A stretch of DNA of 64,000 bases from Sphingomonadales bacterium Ga0077531. GTDB taxonomy: Bacteria > Pseudomonadota > Alphaproteobacteria > Sphingomonadales > Sphingomonadaceae. The stretch spans positions 124,001 to 188,000 of the forward strand of contig LNED01000033.1 in assembly GCA_001464915.1 (NCBI GenBank), given 5' to 3'. Positions 21,025 through 30,272 of this stretch are shown here, piece after piece. The position numbers and the translations under genes are program-made. Under the pieces are notes generated by a model. That model was not told the origin of the DNA, ran no database searches, and saw only the letters and a list, made by a program, of their open reading frames with translations. Positions within the stretch are counted from its first letter, which is position 1; every line of letters begins with the position of its first letter.

Positions 21025-21717
21025 ATGACCGCATTCGCACAACCGACCCCCACCCGCCGCGCATTACTGGCCGGAGCCGCCGGTGCAGGCGCGCTGTTGC
21101 TGCTCCCCGGATGCGCCACCACCGGCGGTTACAGCTTGACCGAAGCAATCCGCCGCCTGCTGCTGCTTTCTGCCGAAAACGCCTTCGCGCGCCTGACTGC
21201 GCCGGGCGGGTTCTGGGACGAACAGGTGGCGCGGATCGGATTGTCCGAACTGCTCGGCACGCGCGGCGATGTGTTGTCGCGCATCCTCACCTCCGGGCTG
21301 GTCAAGGATCGGCTGGAGGAACGCTTTGCCACCTTTGCTATCGACGCCAGCTACCGCGCTGCACCGATTGTCACCGATGCGGTGGAAGTAATCGGGTTTG
21401 AAAACGCGATCGATCTGGTGCGCGGCGGGCCTAGCGCGGCGAGCGATTTCCTGCGGGTCGAGCTCGGCAGCGCCTTGCTCGACGCGATGGTGCCCGAATT
21501 GGGCGAAGCGATCCGGCTGGCAGACGACCCGCTGGTGGGCCAAGCCTTGGGCGCGCTCACGGGCGTGAACATCAGCAATGTCGCCAGCCGCATCGGGCGC
21601 GAGGTCGATAATGCCGTGTGGGGCGAAATCGCGCGCGAGGAAGCAGCGATCCGTGCCGATCCGGGCGCGACCCGCGATCCGCTGCTGATCGGGGTGTTTG
21701 GGTTGGGCCGGATCTGA
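21025..21717 (+). CDS. DUF4197 lipoprotein with Tat-like signal
   Basis: A 230-residue protein. The N-terminus has a twin-arginine stretch (TRRALLAGA), a hydrophobic core and a lipobox LPGC, so it is probably an exported lipoprotein. The rest is alpha-helical, with LTEAIRRLLLLSAENAFARL and repeated SGLVKDRLEE / LGEAIRLADDPL segments typical of DUF4197. Function unknown. A GGGAG ribosome-binding site precedes the ATG. It ends six bases before the convergent DUF2490 gene. Confidence 0.75.
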   Translation: MTAFAQPTPTRRALLAGAAGAGALLLLPGCATTGGYSLTEAIRRLLLLSAENAFARLTAPGGFWDEQVARIGLSELLGTRGDVLSRILTSGLVKDRLEERFATFAIDASYRAAPIVTDAVEVIGFENAIDLVRGGPSAASDFLRVELGSALLDAMVPELGEAIRLADDPLVGQALGALTGVNISNVASRIGREVDNAVWGEIAREEAAIRADPGATRDPLLIGVFGLGRI

Positions 21718-21723
21718 CCCGCT

Positions 21724-22380
21724 TCAGAAGTGGTAGATCAGCACCGTCTGCGGCACATGGCTGTAGCGCGCGGGCTGGTCACCATTCGGGAAGGCCAGCA
21801 GCCAGTAATTCGCGCCGATGTCCACACGGTCATTGAGCTTGTAGGCCACCCCGGTCTGCGCAATCCATAACTCGGTTGCGGCCCGGCCATCGGCCCGGCG
21901 CGATTGCAGCAGGCCGAGCCATTCGGCCCCGACATTGGCCCGCCAGCCGCGCCCAAGCGGCTGGTTATATTGCAGACGCTGGCGCAGCCGCAGCTCCATC
22001 CGGTCAGCGCCGTCAAACCATCGCTGCTCCAGCCGGGTGCGTGCTTCAAACCCGCCCTTGGTAAAGACGATCTGCTGGTGCGGGCGCAATTCGGTGCTGC
22101 CGCCCGCCTCGAACACTGCTGCCCCGCCGCCGATCCGCACGCCGTCTGCCACAGCCTGTTCGAGCGTGAACCGCAATGTCTGCACTTCATCCCCGCGCGC
22201 CTGTTCGCGCCAGCGGTGCGAGGCATCGACGGTCAGCCGCGTATCCTTGTCCAGATCGCCGGTCGCGAACACGAAATGCCACAATTGTGTGTCTTCGTTC
22301 TGGGCGTGCGCTTTCGATGGTTGCCAAGCGGCAATCAGGGCGGCAAGCAGCGCCAGACAGCGAACGGCGTGGTTCATCAT
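21724..22380 (-). CDS. DUF2490 outer-membrane-type protein
   Basis: A 218-residue protein with a signal peptide (cleavage near AHAQ), then alternating hydrophobic/polar strands with Trp/Tyr/Arg girdles. It carries the LWHFVFATGDL start and the YSHVPQTVLIYHF end typical of DUF2490. The C-terminal Phe and the strand pattern suggest a small outer-membrane beta-barrel. Function unknown. Either of two consecutive ATG codons could start it. Confidence 0.75.
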   Translation of the reverse strand: MMNHAVRCLALLAALIAAWQPSKAHAQNEDTQLWHFVFATGDLDKDTRLTVDASHRWREQARGDEVQTLRFTLEQAVADGVRIGGGAAVFEAGGSTELRPHQQIVFTKGGFEARTRLEQRWFDGADRMELRLRQRLQYNQPLGRGWRANVGAEWLGLLQSRRADGRAATELWIAQTGVAYKLNDRVDIGANYWLLAFPNGDQPARYSHVPQTVLIYHF

Positions 22381-22436
22381 CCGCGCCCCCTTCCAGCGCG
22401 CACCCGCGCCGCTACACCACGGTTTAGGAGACTCAA

Positions 22437-23090
22437 GTGAAATTCTTCGTCGACACCGCCGAGATCGAACCGATCCGCGAACTCGCTGCCACCGGCTTGC
22501 TTGACGGGGTGACCACCAACCCTTCGCTGATCGCCAAATCGGGGCGCGATTTCATGGAAGTGACCCGCGAAATCTGCGGGCTCGTCGATGGCCCGGTCAG
22601 CGCCGAAGTCGTCGCATTGGACCATGCGACGATGATGAAAGAGGCCGAGGTGCTGCGCAAGATTGCCGACAATGTCTGCATCAAGGTGCCGCTGACGGTC
22701 GATGGGCTGAAGACCTGCAAGGCGCTGACGGGTGAGGGCACGATGGTCAATGTGACGCTGTGCTTCTCGGCCAATCAGGCGCTGCTCGCAGCCAAGGCAG
22801 GCGCGAGCTTCATCTCGCCTTTCGTTGGCCGGCATGACGACAATGGCTTCGACGGGATGGATCTGATCGAGGACATCCGCCTGATCTACGACAACTACAA
22901 TTTCGCCACCGAAATCCTCGTCGCATCGGTGCGTCACACCACCCATGTGCTGCAAGCTGCCAAAATCGGCGCCGACGTCATGACCGCACCGCCCAAGGTG
23001 ATCCACGATCTGTTCAAGCATGTGCTGACCGACAAGGGCATCGAAGGCTTCATGGCCGATTGGGCCAAGACCGGGCAGAGCATCCTCTAA
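22437..23090 (+). CDS. fsa: Transaldolase-like fructose-6-phosphate aldolase
   Basis: A 217-residue small transaldolase/FSA-family protein: [29 protein letters not shown], the Schiff-base Lys in CIKVPLT and [14 protein letters not shown]. In the cytosol it would act as transaldolase or fructose-6-phosphate aldolase. The family cannot be split by eye, so the symbol is provisional. TAGGAG precedes the ATG. It is followed 15 bases later by cobT. Confidence 0.85.
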   Translation: MKFFVDTAEIEPIRELAATGLLDGVTTNPSLIAKSGRDFMEVTREICGLVDGPVSAEVVALDHATMMKEAEVLRKIADNVCIKVPLTVDGLKTCKALTGEGTMVNVTLCFSANQALLAAKAGASFISPFVGRHDDNGFDGMDLIEDIRLIYDNYNFATEILVASVRHTTHVLQAAKIGADVMTAPPKVIHDLFKHVLTDKGIEGFMADWAKTGQSIL

Positions 23091-23104
23091 GGCATGTGTA
23101 GCTG

Positions 23105-24949
23105 ATGGCTGACCAATCCCCGCTCGATCTGTTCAAACAGGCGCTCACCGGCGCATCGCGGGCGATTGCGCGCGATGCCGAGGTTGAGGTCGCGTGGAGC
23201 GCCGATGTGCCCGGCGCGGCGGGCAACCGCTTCCGCGTGCCGCTGCCGGGGCGCGATCTGCCCGCCGATCAGGTGACCGAGGCACGCGGGTTTGCGGATT
23301 CGTTTGCGTTGAAACTGCGCCACCACAACGCCGCGCTCCACGCCAAATCCGCGCCGCCCGAACCCATCGCCCGCGCTTGTTATGACGCGATCGAGCAGGT
23401 GCGGTACGAAGCTTTGGGCGCGAACCGCTTCGGCGGGATCAAAGCCAATCTCGACGCCGCGACCGAGATGCGCACGTCTTCCGACAAGATCGTGCGCGCG
23501 CAGAATTCGTCCGAAGTGCCGTTGCAAACCGCGCTCGCACTGCTGGTGCGCGAAGCGCTGACGGGCGAGGCTGTGCCGGCAAAAGCGCAGGGCGGGCTGG
23601 AACTGGTGCGCGATTTTCTGGAGGAGAAAGTCGGCAAGGATTTCGGCGCGCTGGCGGAGAAGCTCTCCGATCAGGAGGGATTTCAGAAACTCGCGCTCGA
23701 TATGCTGCGCGAACTCGATCTGACCCGGCCGACCGACGCGCCCGACGAAAGCGACTCGGACTCCCCCGATGACGAAGACGGCGCGGATGACGATCAGTCG
23801 GGCGAGGACGAAAATCAGGGCGAGGGCGATCCGCAATCCGCCGAAATGGCTGGCGACATGGCCGAGGGCGAAGGCGAGGGCGATGACTCGTCCGACATGT
23901 CGTCCGACAGCGAAATGTCCGAAGGCGAACCGGGTGAGGATGGCGACGCCTCCAACGCTCCCGTCCGCCCCAACCGCCCGCAGGCAGACGTCCCCGCGAG
24001 CAGCGATTACAAGTATTTCACCAACCGTTTCGACGAAGAAGTCTCCGCGCCAGACCTGTGCGATGCCGAGGAACTCGACCGCCTGCGCGCCTATCTCGAT
24101 AGCCAGCTGACCGGCTTGCAGGGTGTGGTGACACGGCTCGCCAACCGGCTGCAACGCCGGTTGATGGCGCAGCAGAACCGCAGCTGGGATTTCGACATGG
24201 AGGAAGGCGTGCTCGATGCCGCGCGCCTCGCCCGCGTGATCATCTCGCCCGGCACGGCATTGAGCTACAAAGTCGAACGCGATGTCGAGTTCAAGGACAC
24301 GATCGTCACCCTGCTGATCGACAATTCCGGTTCAATGCGCGGGCGGCCGATCAGCATCGCCGCGATCAGCGCCGACATTCTGGCGCGCACGCTGGAACGC
24401 TGCGGGGTCAAGACCGAGATCCTCGGCTTCACCACCCGCGCGTGGAAGGGCGGGCAAAGCCGTGAGGCCTGGCTCGCCGATGGCAAGCCGCAGAACCCGG
24501 GGCGTTTGAACGACCTGCGCCACATCATCTACAAACAGGCCGACGAGCCGTGGCGCCGCGCGCGCCGCAATCTCGGCCTGATGATGCGCGAGGGGTTGCT
24601 GAAAGAAAACATCGACGGCGAGGCGCTGATCTGGGCGCACAGCCGCCTGCTCTACCGTCCCGAAGAACGCCGCATCCTGATGGTGATCAGCGACGGTGCG
24701 CCGGTGGACGATTCGACGCTGTCGGTGAACAGCGCGGGGTATCTCGAAGCGCACCTGCGCAGCGTGATCGAATGGATCGAGAAGGTCTCGCCGGTGCAGC
24801 TGGTTGCAATCGGGATCGGCCACGATGTGACGCGCTATTACCGCCGCGCGGTGACGATCATGGACGTAGAACAGCTCGGCGGCACGATCATGGAGCAGCT
24901 GGCGGAGTTGTTCGAGGATGAGAAGGGCGTGAAGGGGCGGGGACGGTGA
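23105..24949 (+). CDS. cobT: Aerobic cobaltochelatase subunit CobT
   Basis: A 614-residue AAA-partner subunit that, with CobS and CobN, inserts cobalt into hydrogenobyrinate diamide. It has an N-terminal helical domain, a very acidic Asp/Glu/Ser linker at about residues 215-295, and a C-terminal von Willebrand A domain with the MIDAS motif DNSGSM near residue 406. CobS and CobN are not in the window. The stop overlaps the next gene by GTGA. CobT-like proteins can also serve other chelatase-like roles, so the cofactor is inferred. Confidence 0.88.
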   Translation: MADQSPLDLFKQALTGASRAIARDAEVEVAWSADVPGAAGNRFRVPLPGRDLPADQVTEARGFADSFALKLRHHNAALHAKSAPPEPIARACYDAIEQVRYEALGANRFGGIKANLDAATEMRTSSDKIVRAQNSSEVPLQTALALLVREALTGEAVPAKAQGGLELVRDFLEEKVGKDFGALAEKLSDQEGFQKLALDMLRELDLTRPTDAPDESDSDSPDDEDGADDDQSGEDENQGEGDPQSAEMAGDMAEGEGEGDDSSDMSSDSEMSEGEPGEDGDASNAPVRPNRPQADVPASSDYKYFTNRFDEEVSAPDLCDAEELDRLRAYLDSQLTGLQGVVTRLANRLQRRLMAQQNRSWDFDMEEGVLDAARLARVIISPGTALSYKVERDVEFKDTIVTLLIDNSGSMRGRPISIAAISADILARTLERCGVKTEILGFTTRAWKGGQSREAWLADGKPQNPGRLNDLRHIIYKQADEPWRRARRNLGLMMREGLLKENIDGEALIWAHSRLLYRPEERRILMVISDGAPVDDSTLSVNSAGYLEAHLRSVIEWIEKVSPVQLVAIGIGHDVTRYYRRAVTIMDVEQLGGTIMEQLAELFEDEKGVKGRGR

Positions 24950-25293
24950 GCGAGACGGCAACGCTTTGGAGGCCAACCGGTCCGCAGGAACTCGCGCTGG
25001 TCGAGCAATCCGGCTGGACATCCTGGCCGCCGCGCTTGCCAGAGCAACCTATTTTCTACCCCGTCACCACCGAAGAATACGCCATTAAGATCGCGCGCGA
25101 CTGGAATGTGCCGGCCAGCGGATCAGGCTATGTGACGCGCTTTGCAGTGCGCAAGGAATTCCTCGACAAATACGATGTCCAATTGGCGGGCGGCAGGGAA
25201 CATGCCGAATATTGGATCCCCGCCGAAGAACTGGACGAATTCAACGCAGCCATTGTCGGCAAGATAGAAGTCACAAGGACTTACCCAGAATGA
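24946..25293 (+). CDS. Small conserved protein (often labelled ADP-ribosylation/crystallin J1)
   Basis: A 115-residue protein with a GTG start inside the cobT stop and an ATGA overlap with the next gene, so it is tightly coupled on both sides. Visible conserved-looking segments are LYRP-like [27 protein letters not shown] and [17 protein letters not shown] recognise it only as a small conserved protein of unknown function; the ADP-ribosylation label used in genome annotations is not supported by visible catalytic motifs. Confidence 0.65.
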   Translation: MSETATLWRPTGPQELALVEQSGWTSWPPRLPEQPIFYPVTTEEYAIKIARDWNVPASGSGYVTRFAVRKEFLDKYDVQLAGGREHAEYWIPAEELDEFNAAIVGKIEVTRTYPE

Positions 25294-25952
25294 CCGTCAC
25301 CGAAGCCGTTACCACCCGCCGCTCGATCCGCAATTACCTCGACACGCCGGTGCCGCTCGAAACCATTCGCCGAGTGATGGACACCGCGCGCTGGACGCCG
25401 TCGGGGTGCAATTACCAGCCATGGGAGGCGAGCATCGTCACCGGCCAGCCGCTCAAGGACTTGCAGGCGATCCTCACCACCACCCCGCCGCAGGCCGCCG
25501 AGTATGATTGGGCCGCGCCGGGGGGCGAGGATGCTTACAAGGAACGCCTCAACAATGTCTCCGCCGGTATGTTCGGCGCGATGGGGATTGCGCGCGATGA
25601 TGGCGCTGGGCGGATGGCGGCGATGATGCGCAATGCCACCAGCTTTGATGCGCCGGCCGTGATGTTCGTCTATTTCCCGCGCCTGATGAAGGAGCCGCAG
25701 TGGTCTGACACCGGCATGTGGCTGCAAACGGTCGCGCTACTGCTGCGTGAGGAGGGGCTGGATAGCTGCTTTCAGGAATACATGGCGCTTTATGCCAATG
25801 TGATCCGCGATTTCCTCGGGATTGATCACGAACGCTATATGTTCTTCTGCGGCATGGCGATCGGCTATCGCGATCCCGATGCTCCGCTGAACACGTTTGA
25901 ACGCGAGCGGGTGCCGTTGGACGAACAGGTGAAGTTCATCGGGTTTGAGTGA
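25290..25952 (+). CDS. Nitroreductase family FMN oxidoreductase
   Basis: A 220-residue flavoprotein. The N-terminal TRRSIRNY phosphate-binding segment, ARWTPSGCNYQPW and the C-terminal FFCGMAIGY are typical of nitroreductases. It is NAD(P)H-dependent and cytosolic. The natural substrate is unknown. Its position at the end of the cobT cluster raises the BluB possibility (flavin destruction for B12 lower ligand), but I do not see BluB-specific features. Confidence 0.82.
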   Translation: MTVTEAVTTRRSIRNYLDTPVPLETIRRVMDTARWTPSGCNYQPWEASIVTGQPLKDLQAILTTTPPQAAEYDWAAPGGEDAYKERLNNVSAGMFGAMGIARDDGAGRMAAMMRNATSFDAPAVMFVYFPRLMKEPQWSDTGMWLQTVALLLREEGLDSCFQEYMALYANVIRDFLGIDHERYMFFCGMAIGYRDPDAPLNTFERERVPLDEQVKFIGFE

Positions 25953-25994
25953 GAGAATTGACGCGGGCGGCGCGGCTGGCCAATGCACTGAGCC

Positions 25995-27443
25995 ATGACT
26001 GACGCGCCTCTCAAACTGTTCAACTCGCTCACCCGTTCGCTCGAGGTGTTCGAGCCCATCCATGCAGGTGAGGCGCGCGTCTACACCTGCGGGCCGACGG
26101 TCTATAACTACCCGCATATCGGCAATATGCGCGCCTATGTGTTTGCCGATGTGCTGGGGCGCACGCTGTCGTGGAAGGGCTACAAGCTCACCCATGTGAT
26201 CAACATCACGGATGTCGGCCACCTCACCGATGATGCCGACGCGGGCGAGGACAAGATGGAGAAGATGGCGGCGGAACGCGCGCAGTCGATCTGGGACATC
26301 GCCGAACATTACAAGCAGGCCTATTGGGCCGACGTGCGTGCGCTGAATATCCGTGAGCCGGCGCAGTGGACCGTGGCGACCGATTTCGTCCCGCAGATGG
26401 TCGAATTCGCCAAGGGGATCGCGGACAAGCACTGCTACGAACTAGGCAGCGGGCTCTATTTCGATGTGTCGACGGTGGCGGATTATGGTCGCTTGGCCCG
26501 TGCTGTCACCGAAGACGGAGAGGGCCGGATCGAAAGCGTCGAGGGAAAGCGCAACGCTGCCGACTTCGCAATCTGGCGCAAGACTCCGGCGGGTGAGACG
26601 CGGCAGATGGAGTGGGACTCGCCGTGGGGTAAGGGCGCTCCGGGCTGGCACCTAGAATGCTCAGTGATGAGCGGCGCGGTGCTGGGTTTTCCGTTCGATA
26701 TCCACACCGGCGGGATCGACCACCGCGAAATCCACCACCCCAACGAAATCGCGCAGAATCAGGCGCATTGCTGCACGAATGGGCTGGATGATCCGAAGAA
26801 TTCGGGCGCGCGCATCTGGATGCACAACAACTTCCTGGTCGAGCGGTCGGGGAAGATGTCGAAGTCATCAGGCGAGTTCCTGCGGCTGCAATTGCTGATC
26901 GACAAGGGCTATCACCCGCTGGCGTATCGGTTGATGTGCTTGCAGGCGCATTATCGCAGCGAGCTGGAGTTTTCATGGGAGGGGCTGGGCGCGGCGCTGA
27001 CGCGGTTGAAGCGGATGGTGATGGGGGTCGGGCCACTGGCCGATGTGCCGCCCCAGCCCGAGGCCGAGCATCCGAAGTTTGCGCCCGTGCTGGCGAAGTT
27101 CGATGAGGCCATGGCGGACGATCTCAATACGCCGATTGCGCTGACGGCGCTCGAAGAGGCGCTCGCGGTAAAAAAGGTTGATGGCGGGATCAAGCGCGCG
27201 GTGATCGAGGATATGGACGCCGTCCTCGGCCTTGGCCTGTTCAACCTCACTCGCGCCGACCTGCGCATCCGCCCCAAATCCGCCACCATCACCGAGGCCG
27301 AAATCGAAACCGCTCTCGCCCGCCGCAAGGAAGCGCGCGCCGCCAAGGACTTCGCCGCGTCCGATGCGATCCGCGATGAACTTGCCGCCCAAGGCGTCGA
27401 GGTGATGGACGGCGATCCGTTGGGGTGGGAGTGGAGGCTGTGA
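25995..27443 (+). CDS. cysS: Cysteinyl-tRNA synthetase
   Basis: A 482-residue class I synthetase. It has the YTCGPTVYNYPHIGN segment (zinc Cys and the HIGH-type motif), HLECSVM and the zinc-binding HHPNEIAQ region. The signature GKMSKS is followed by the anticodon-binding domain. Immediately downstream is the inverted pair of family 1 repeats rather than a simple terminator. Confidence 0.97.
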   Translation: MTDAPLKLFNSLTRSLEVFEPIHAGEARVYTCGPTVYNYPHIGNMRAYVFADVLGRTLSWKGYKLTHVINITDVGHLTDDADAGEDKMEKMAAERAQSIWDIAEHYKQAYWADVRALNIREPAQWTVATDFVPQMVEFAKGIADKHCYELGSGLYFDVSTVADYGRLARAVTEDGEGRIESVEGKRNAADFAIWRKTPAGETRQMEWDSPWGKGAPGWHLECSVMSGAVLGFPFDIHTGGIDHREIHHPNEIAQNQAHCCTNGLDDPKNSGARIWMHNNFLVERSGKMSKSSGEFLRLQLLIDKGYHPLAYRLMCLQAHYRSELEFSWEGLGAALTRLKRMVMGVGPLADVPPQPEAEHPKFAPVLAKFDEAMADDLNTPIALTALEEALAVKKVDGGIKRAVIEDMDAVLGLGLFNLTRADLRIRPKSATITEAEIETALARRKEARAAKDFAASDAIRDELAAQGVEVMDGDPLGWEWRL

Positions 27444-27452
27444 ACAAAGTTC

Positions 27453-27538
27453 CGTCGCCCCGGCCCCCGAGCCGGGGTCCCGCTGCCTTTCAACGCCGCA
27501 AGTAAGAAGCGGGACCCCGGATCAAGTCCGGGGCGACG
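27453..27538. repeat. Inverted pair of family 1 repeats downstream of cysS
   Basis: Left copy 27453-27484 and right copy 27508-27538 are reverse complements over 11 and 13 bases on either side of a variable 7-8 base loop. Each can form its own CCCCGG hairpin, and the two can pair as one long stem across a 23-base spacer. The right copy matches 16491-16521 with one difference. It lies between cysS and the hydroxyacid dehydrogenase gene and probably ends cysS transcription. Confidence 0.75.
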
Positions 27539-27553
27539 AAAACGGGAGAGACC

Positions 27554-28492
27554 ATGACCACGCTCGCCATCTCCGGCCTGATCCGCCCAATGCTTGAATC
27601 GCGTCTGCCCGAAGGCCTCCACGTGCGCTGGTTCATGACCCACGATGAAGCGCTCGCCGCCGTCGCGGACGCCGAAATCGGCTGGTTCGACATGAACGAT
27701 CAGCAGGCGATGGCCGAAACCCTGCGCGCGGCGAAAAAGCTCAAATGGCTCAATTCGATCTACGCGGGCCTCGATTTTCTGCCGATGGATGTGCTGATCG
27801 AGCGCGGTATCACCGTCACCAACGGGGCGGGGATCAACGCCATCACCATCGCCGAATATGTGGTGATGGGGATGCTCAATATCGCCAAGGGCTACCGCGA
27901 TGTGGTGCGGGCGCAGGACAAACATGAATGGCTGCTCGACAGCCCGGGCAAGCGCGAATTGGCGGGATCGAAGGCACTGCTGCTCGGCTACGGCGCGATT
28001 GGCAAGCTGATCGAACCGCGGCTCGCTGCCTTCGACGTCGAGGTCTCGGTGGTGCGCCGTAGCGTCGGCCCCAACACCCTCGGCCCCGATGAATGGCGCG
28101 CGCGGCTGGGCGAATTCGACTGGATCATCCTCGCCGTGCCGGCCACGCCCGAAACCGAAGGGATGATTGGCGCGAGCGAACTGGCGGCGATGAAATCCGA
28201 TGCGGTGATCGTCAACATCGCGCGCGGTTCTGTTATCGATCAACCCGCGCTGGTCGATGCGCTGACCCGCAAGGCCATCGGCGCAGCATTCCTCGACGTA
28301 ACCACTCCCGAACCGCTGCCGGCCGATCATCCGCTGTGGGCACTCGATAATGCGCACATCACCATGCACCTGTCGGGCCGCGCGCAATCGCAGATGTTCA
28401 TCCGCTCCGGCGACCGGTTCCTGGACAACCTCGGCAAGTATCTGCGGGGTGAGCCGGTTGCCCCGGTGTTCGACCCGCGTTTGGGGTACTGA
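27554..28492 (+). CDS. D-2-hydroxyacid dehydrogenase, NAD-binding
   Basis: A 312-residue member of the D-isomer 2-hydroxyacid dehydrogenase family. The Rossmann motif is LLGYGAIGKLI, with NIARGSVID (catalytic Arg region) and the C-terminal NAHITMHLSGR. The catalytic His loop usually reads TPHxxG; here it is MHLSG, so the His is kept in a changed setting. The substrate is unknown. It lies upstream of the ThDP enzyme and aldehyde dehydrogenase on the same strand. Confidence 0.82.
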   Translation: MTTLAISGLIRPMLESRLPEGLHVRWFMTHDEALAAVADAEIGWFDMNDQQAMAETLRAAKKLKWLNSIYAGLDFLPMDVLIERGITVTNGAGINAITIAEYVVMGMLNIAKGYRDVVRAQDKHEWLLDSPGKRELAGSKALLLGYGAIGKLIEPRLAAFDVEVSVVRRSVGPNTLGPDEWRARLGEFDWIILAVPATPETEGMIGASELAAMKSDAVIVNIARGSVIDQPALVDALTRKAIGAAFLDVTTPEPLPADHPLWALDNAHITMHLSGRAQSQMFIRSGDRFLDNLGKYLRGEPVAPVFDPRLGY

Positions 28493-28600
28493 TCGCAGCC
28501 CAAGCGCGGCTTGGCGCTTTTCTGCAATACAAGACTGCTATTGGCGTCCATCACGCAAATGCGGGCCGGTCGGCACGCGAGCAATGGGGGGATTGCGAGC

Positions 28601-30256
28601 ATGAGCGACACCAGAAAAGCATCCGACGTTTTCATCGACTGCCTTGAGGCAGAGGGCGTCGAATACATCTTCGGCGTGCCGGGCGAGGAGAACCTCGATT
28701 TCCTCGAAAGCCTGTCGAAATCGACCAAGATCAAGCTGATCCTGACTCGGCACGAACAGGGCGCGGGCTTTATGGCGGCGACCTATGGCAGGCACACCGG
28801 CAAGACCGGCGTGTTCCTCGCTACATTGGGGCCCGGCGCGACGAACATGGTGACGGCGGTTGCCTATTCGCAGCTTGGCGGGATGCCGACGCTGGCGATC
28901 ACCGGGCAGAAACCGATCAAGAAATCGAAGCAGGGCCGGTTCCAGATCCTCGACGTGGTGGCGATGATGAGCCCGATCACGAAATACGCGCACCAGCTCG
29001 CCAGCGCCGACAACATCCCCAGCCGCGTGCGCGAAGCGATCCGGCTGGCCGAGGAGGAAAAGCCGGGCGCGGTGCATCTCGAATTCCCCGAGGATATTGC
29101 CGAGGAACAGACCGCCAGCCGCCCGATCCCCGCCTCACTTGCGCGGCGGCCTTCGGCTGAGGTTAAAGCGGTGCGGCAGGCGGTATTGGCGCTCGAGCAG
29201 GCCAAAGCACCGATCCTCGTCATCGGCGCGGGCGCGAACCGCACAATGACCGGGCGGATGCTGCGCCAGCTGATCGACAAGACCGGCATTCCCTTTGTCA
29301 CCACGCAAATGGGCAAGGGCGTGGTCGATGAACGCCACCCGCTGTTCCTCGGCTGCGCGGCGCTGTCGGCCGGCGATTTCGTCCACCGCGCGATTGAGGA
29401 TGCCGATTGCATCGTCAATATCGGCCATGATGTGATCGAAAAGCCGCCGTTCTTCATGCAGGCGAATGGGCCGACCGTGATCCACGTTTCGAGCCGCACG
29501 GCCGAGGTCGATCCGGTCTATTTCCCGCAGATCGAAGTGATCGGCGATATCGCCAACGCGATCTGGCAGATCAAGGAAGACATCGTGCCGCAGGGCCGGT
29601 GGGATTTCCGCCGAATGCTGGAATACCGCGCGGCCGAAGTGGCGCATACCGCGCCGCTGGCCGATGATGCGCGCTTCCCGATTTTCCCGCCGCATCTGGT
29701 GGCGCAAGTCCGGGGCGCGATGCCCGAAGACGGGATCATCTGCCTCGACAACGGGGTGTATAAAATCTGGTTCGCGCGCGGGTATTCGGCCTATCTGCCC
29801 AACACCGTGCTGCTCGATAACGCGCTCGCCACCATGGGCGCGGGGCTGCCGAGTGCGATGATGTCGTCGATGCTTTACCCCGATCGCAAAGTGATGGCGA
29901 TTTGCGGCGACGGCGGGTTCATGATGAACTCGCAGGAGATGGAGACAGCCGTCCGGCTCGGCCTCAACCTCACCGTGCTGATCCTGCGCGACGATGCCTA
30001 TGGCATGATCCGGTGGAAGCAGGCGAACATGGGCTTTGCCGATTTTGGCCTGACCTATGGCAACCCTGATTTCGTCAAATACGCCGAAAGCTACGGCGCA
30101 TTCGGGCACCGGGTGACGTCGGCGGAGCACCTCACCGATCTGCTGGCGCATTGTCTGGCAACGCCCGGCGTGCATCTGATCGATTGCCCGGTGGATTACA
30201 CCGAGAATGACCAGATCCTCAACATCGATATCAAGCGGCTGAGCAAGGAATTGTGA
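28601..30256 (+). CDS. Acetolactate-synthase-type ThDP enzyme, large subunit only
   Basis: A 551-residue thiamine diphosphate enzyme of the acetolactate synthase/pyruvate oxidase group. Catalytic Glu is in TRHEQGAGFMA, a Rossmann-like middle domain follows, and the ThDP/Mg motif is GDGGFMMNSQEM ... RDDAYGMIRWKQ. No regulatory small subunit (ilvN) follows. Instead an aldehyde dehydrogenase starts 16 bases later, so a catabolic role on a 2-oxoacid is more likely than branched-chain amino acid synthesis; this is inference. The start was chosen at MSDTRKASD, preceded by a G-rich ribosome-binding site. Confidence 0.85.
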   Translation: MSDTRKASDVFIDCLEAEGVEYIFGVPGEENLDFLESLSKSTKIKLILTRHEQGAGFMAATYGRHTGKTGVFLATLGPGATNMVTAVAYSQLGGMPTLAITGQKPIKKSKQGRFQILDVVAMMSPITKYAHQLASADNIPSRVREAIRLAEEEKPGAVHLEFPEDIAEEQTASRPIPASLARRPSAEVKAVRQAVLALEQAKAPILVIGAGANRTMTGRMLRQLIDKTGIPFVTTQMGKGVVDERHPLFLGCAALSAGDFVHRAIEDADCIVNIGHDVIEKPPFFMQANGPTVIHVSSRTAEVDPVYFPQIEVIGDIANAIWQIKEDIVPQGRWDFRRMLEYRAAEVAHTAPLADDARFPIFPPHLVAQVRGAMPEDGIICLDNGVYKIWFARGYSAYLPNTVLLDNALATMGAGLPSAMMSSMLYPDRKVMAICGDGGFMMNSQEMETAVRLGLNLTVLILRDDAYGMIRWKQANMGFADFGLTYGNPDFVKYAESYGAFGHRVTSAEHLTDLLAHCLATPGVHLIDCPVDYTENDQILNIDIKRLSKEL

Positions 30257-30272
30257 GCGGGATGGACGGCAG

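Noticed and set aside
24946..25293. ADP-ribosyltransferase or ADP-ribosylglycohydrolase activity for the 115-residue protein
   Set aside because: No catalytic motif of either family is visible; the label seems to be inherited in annotations, so only a conserved unknown is claimed.
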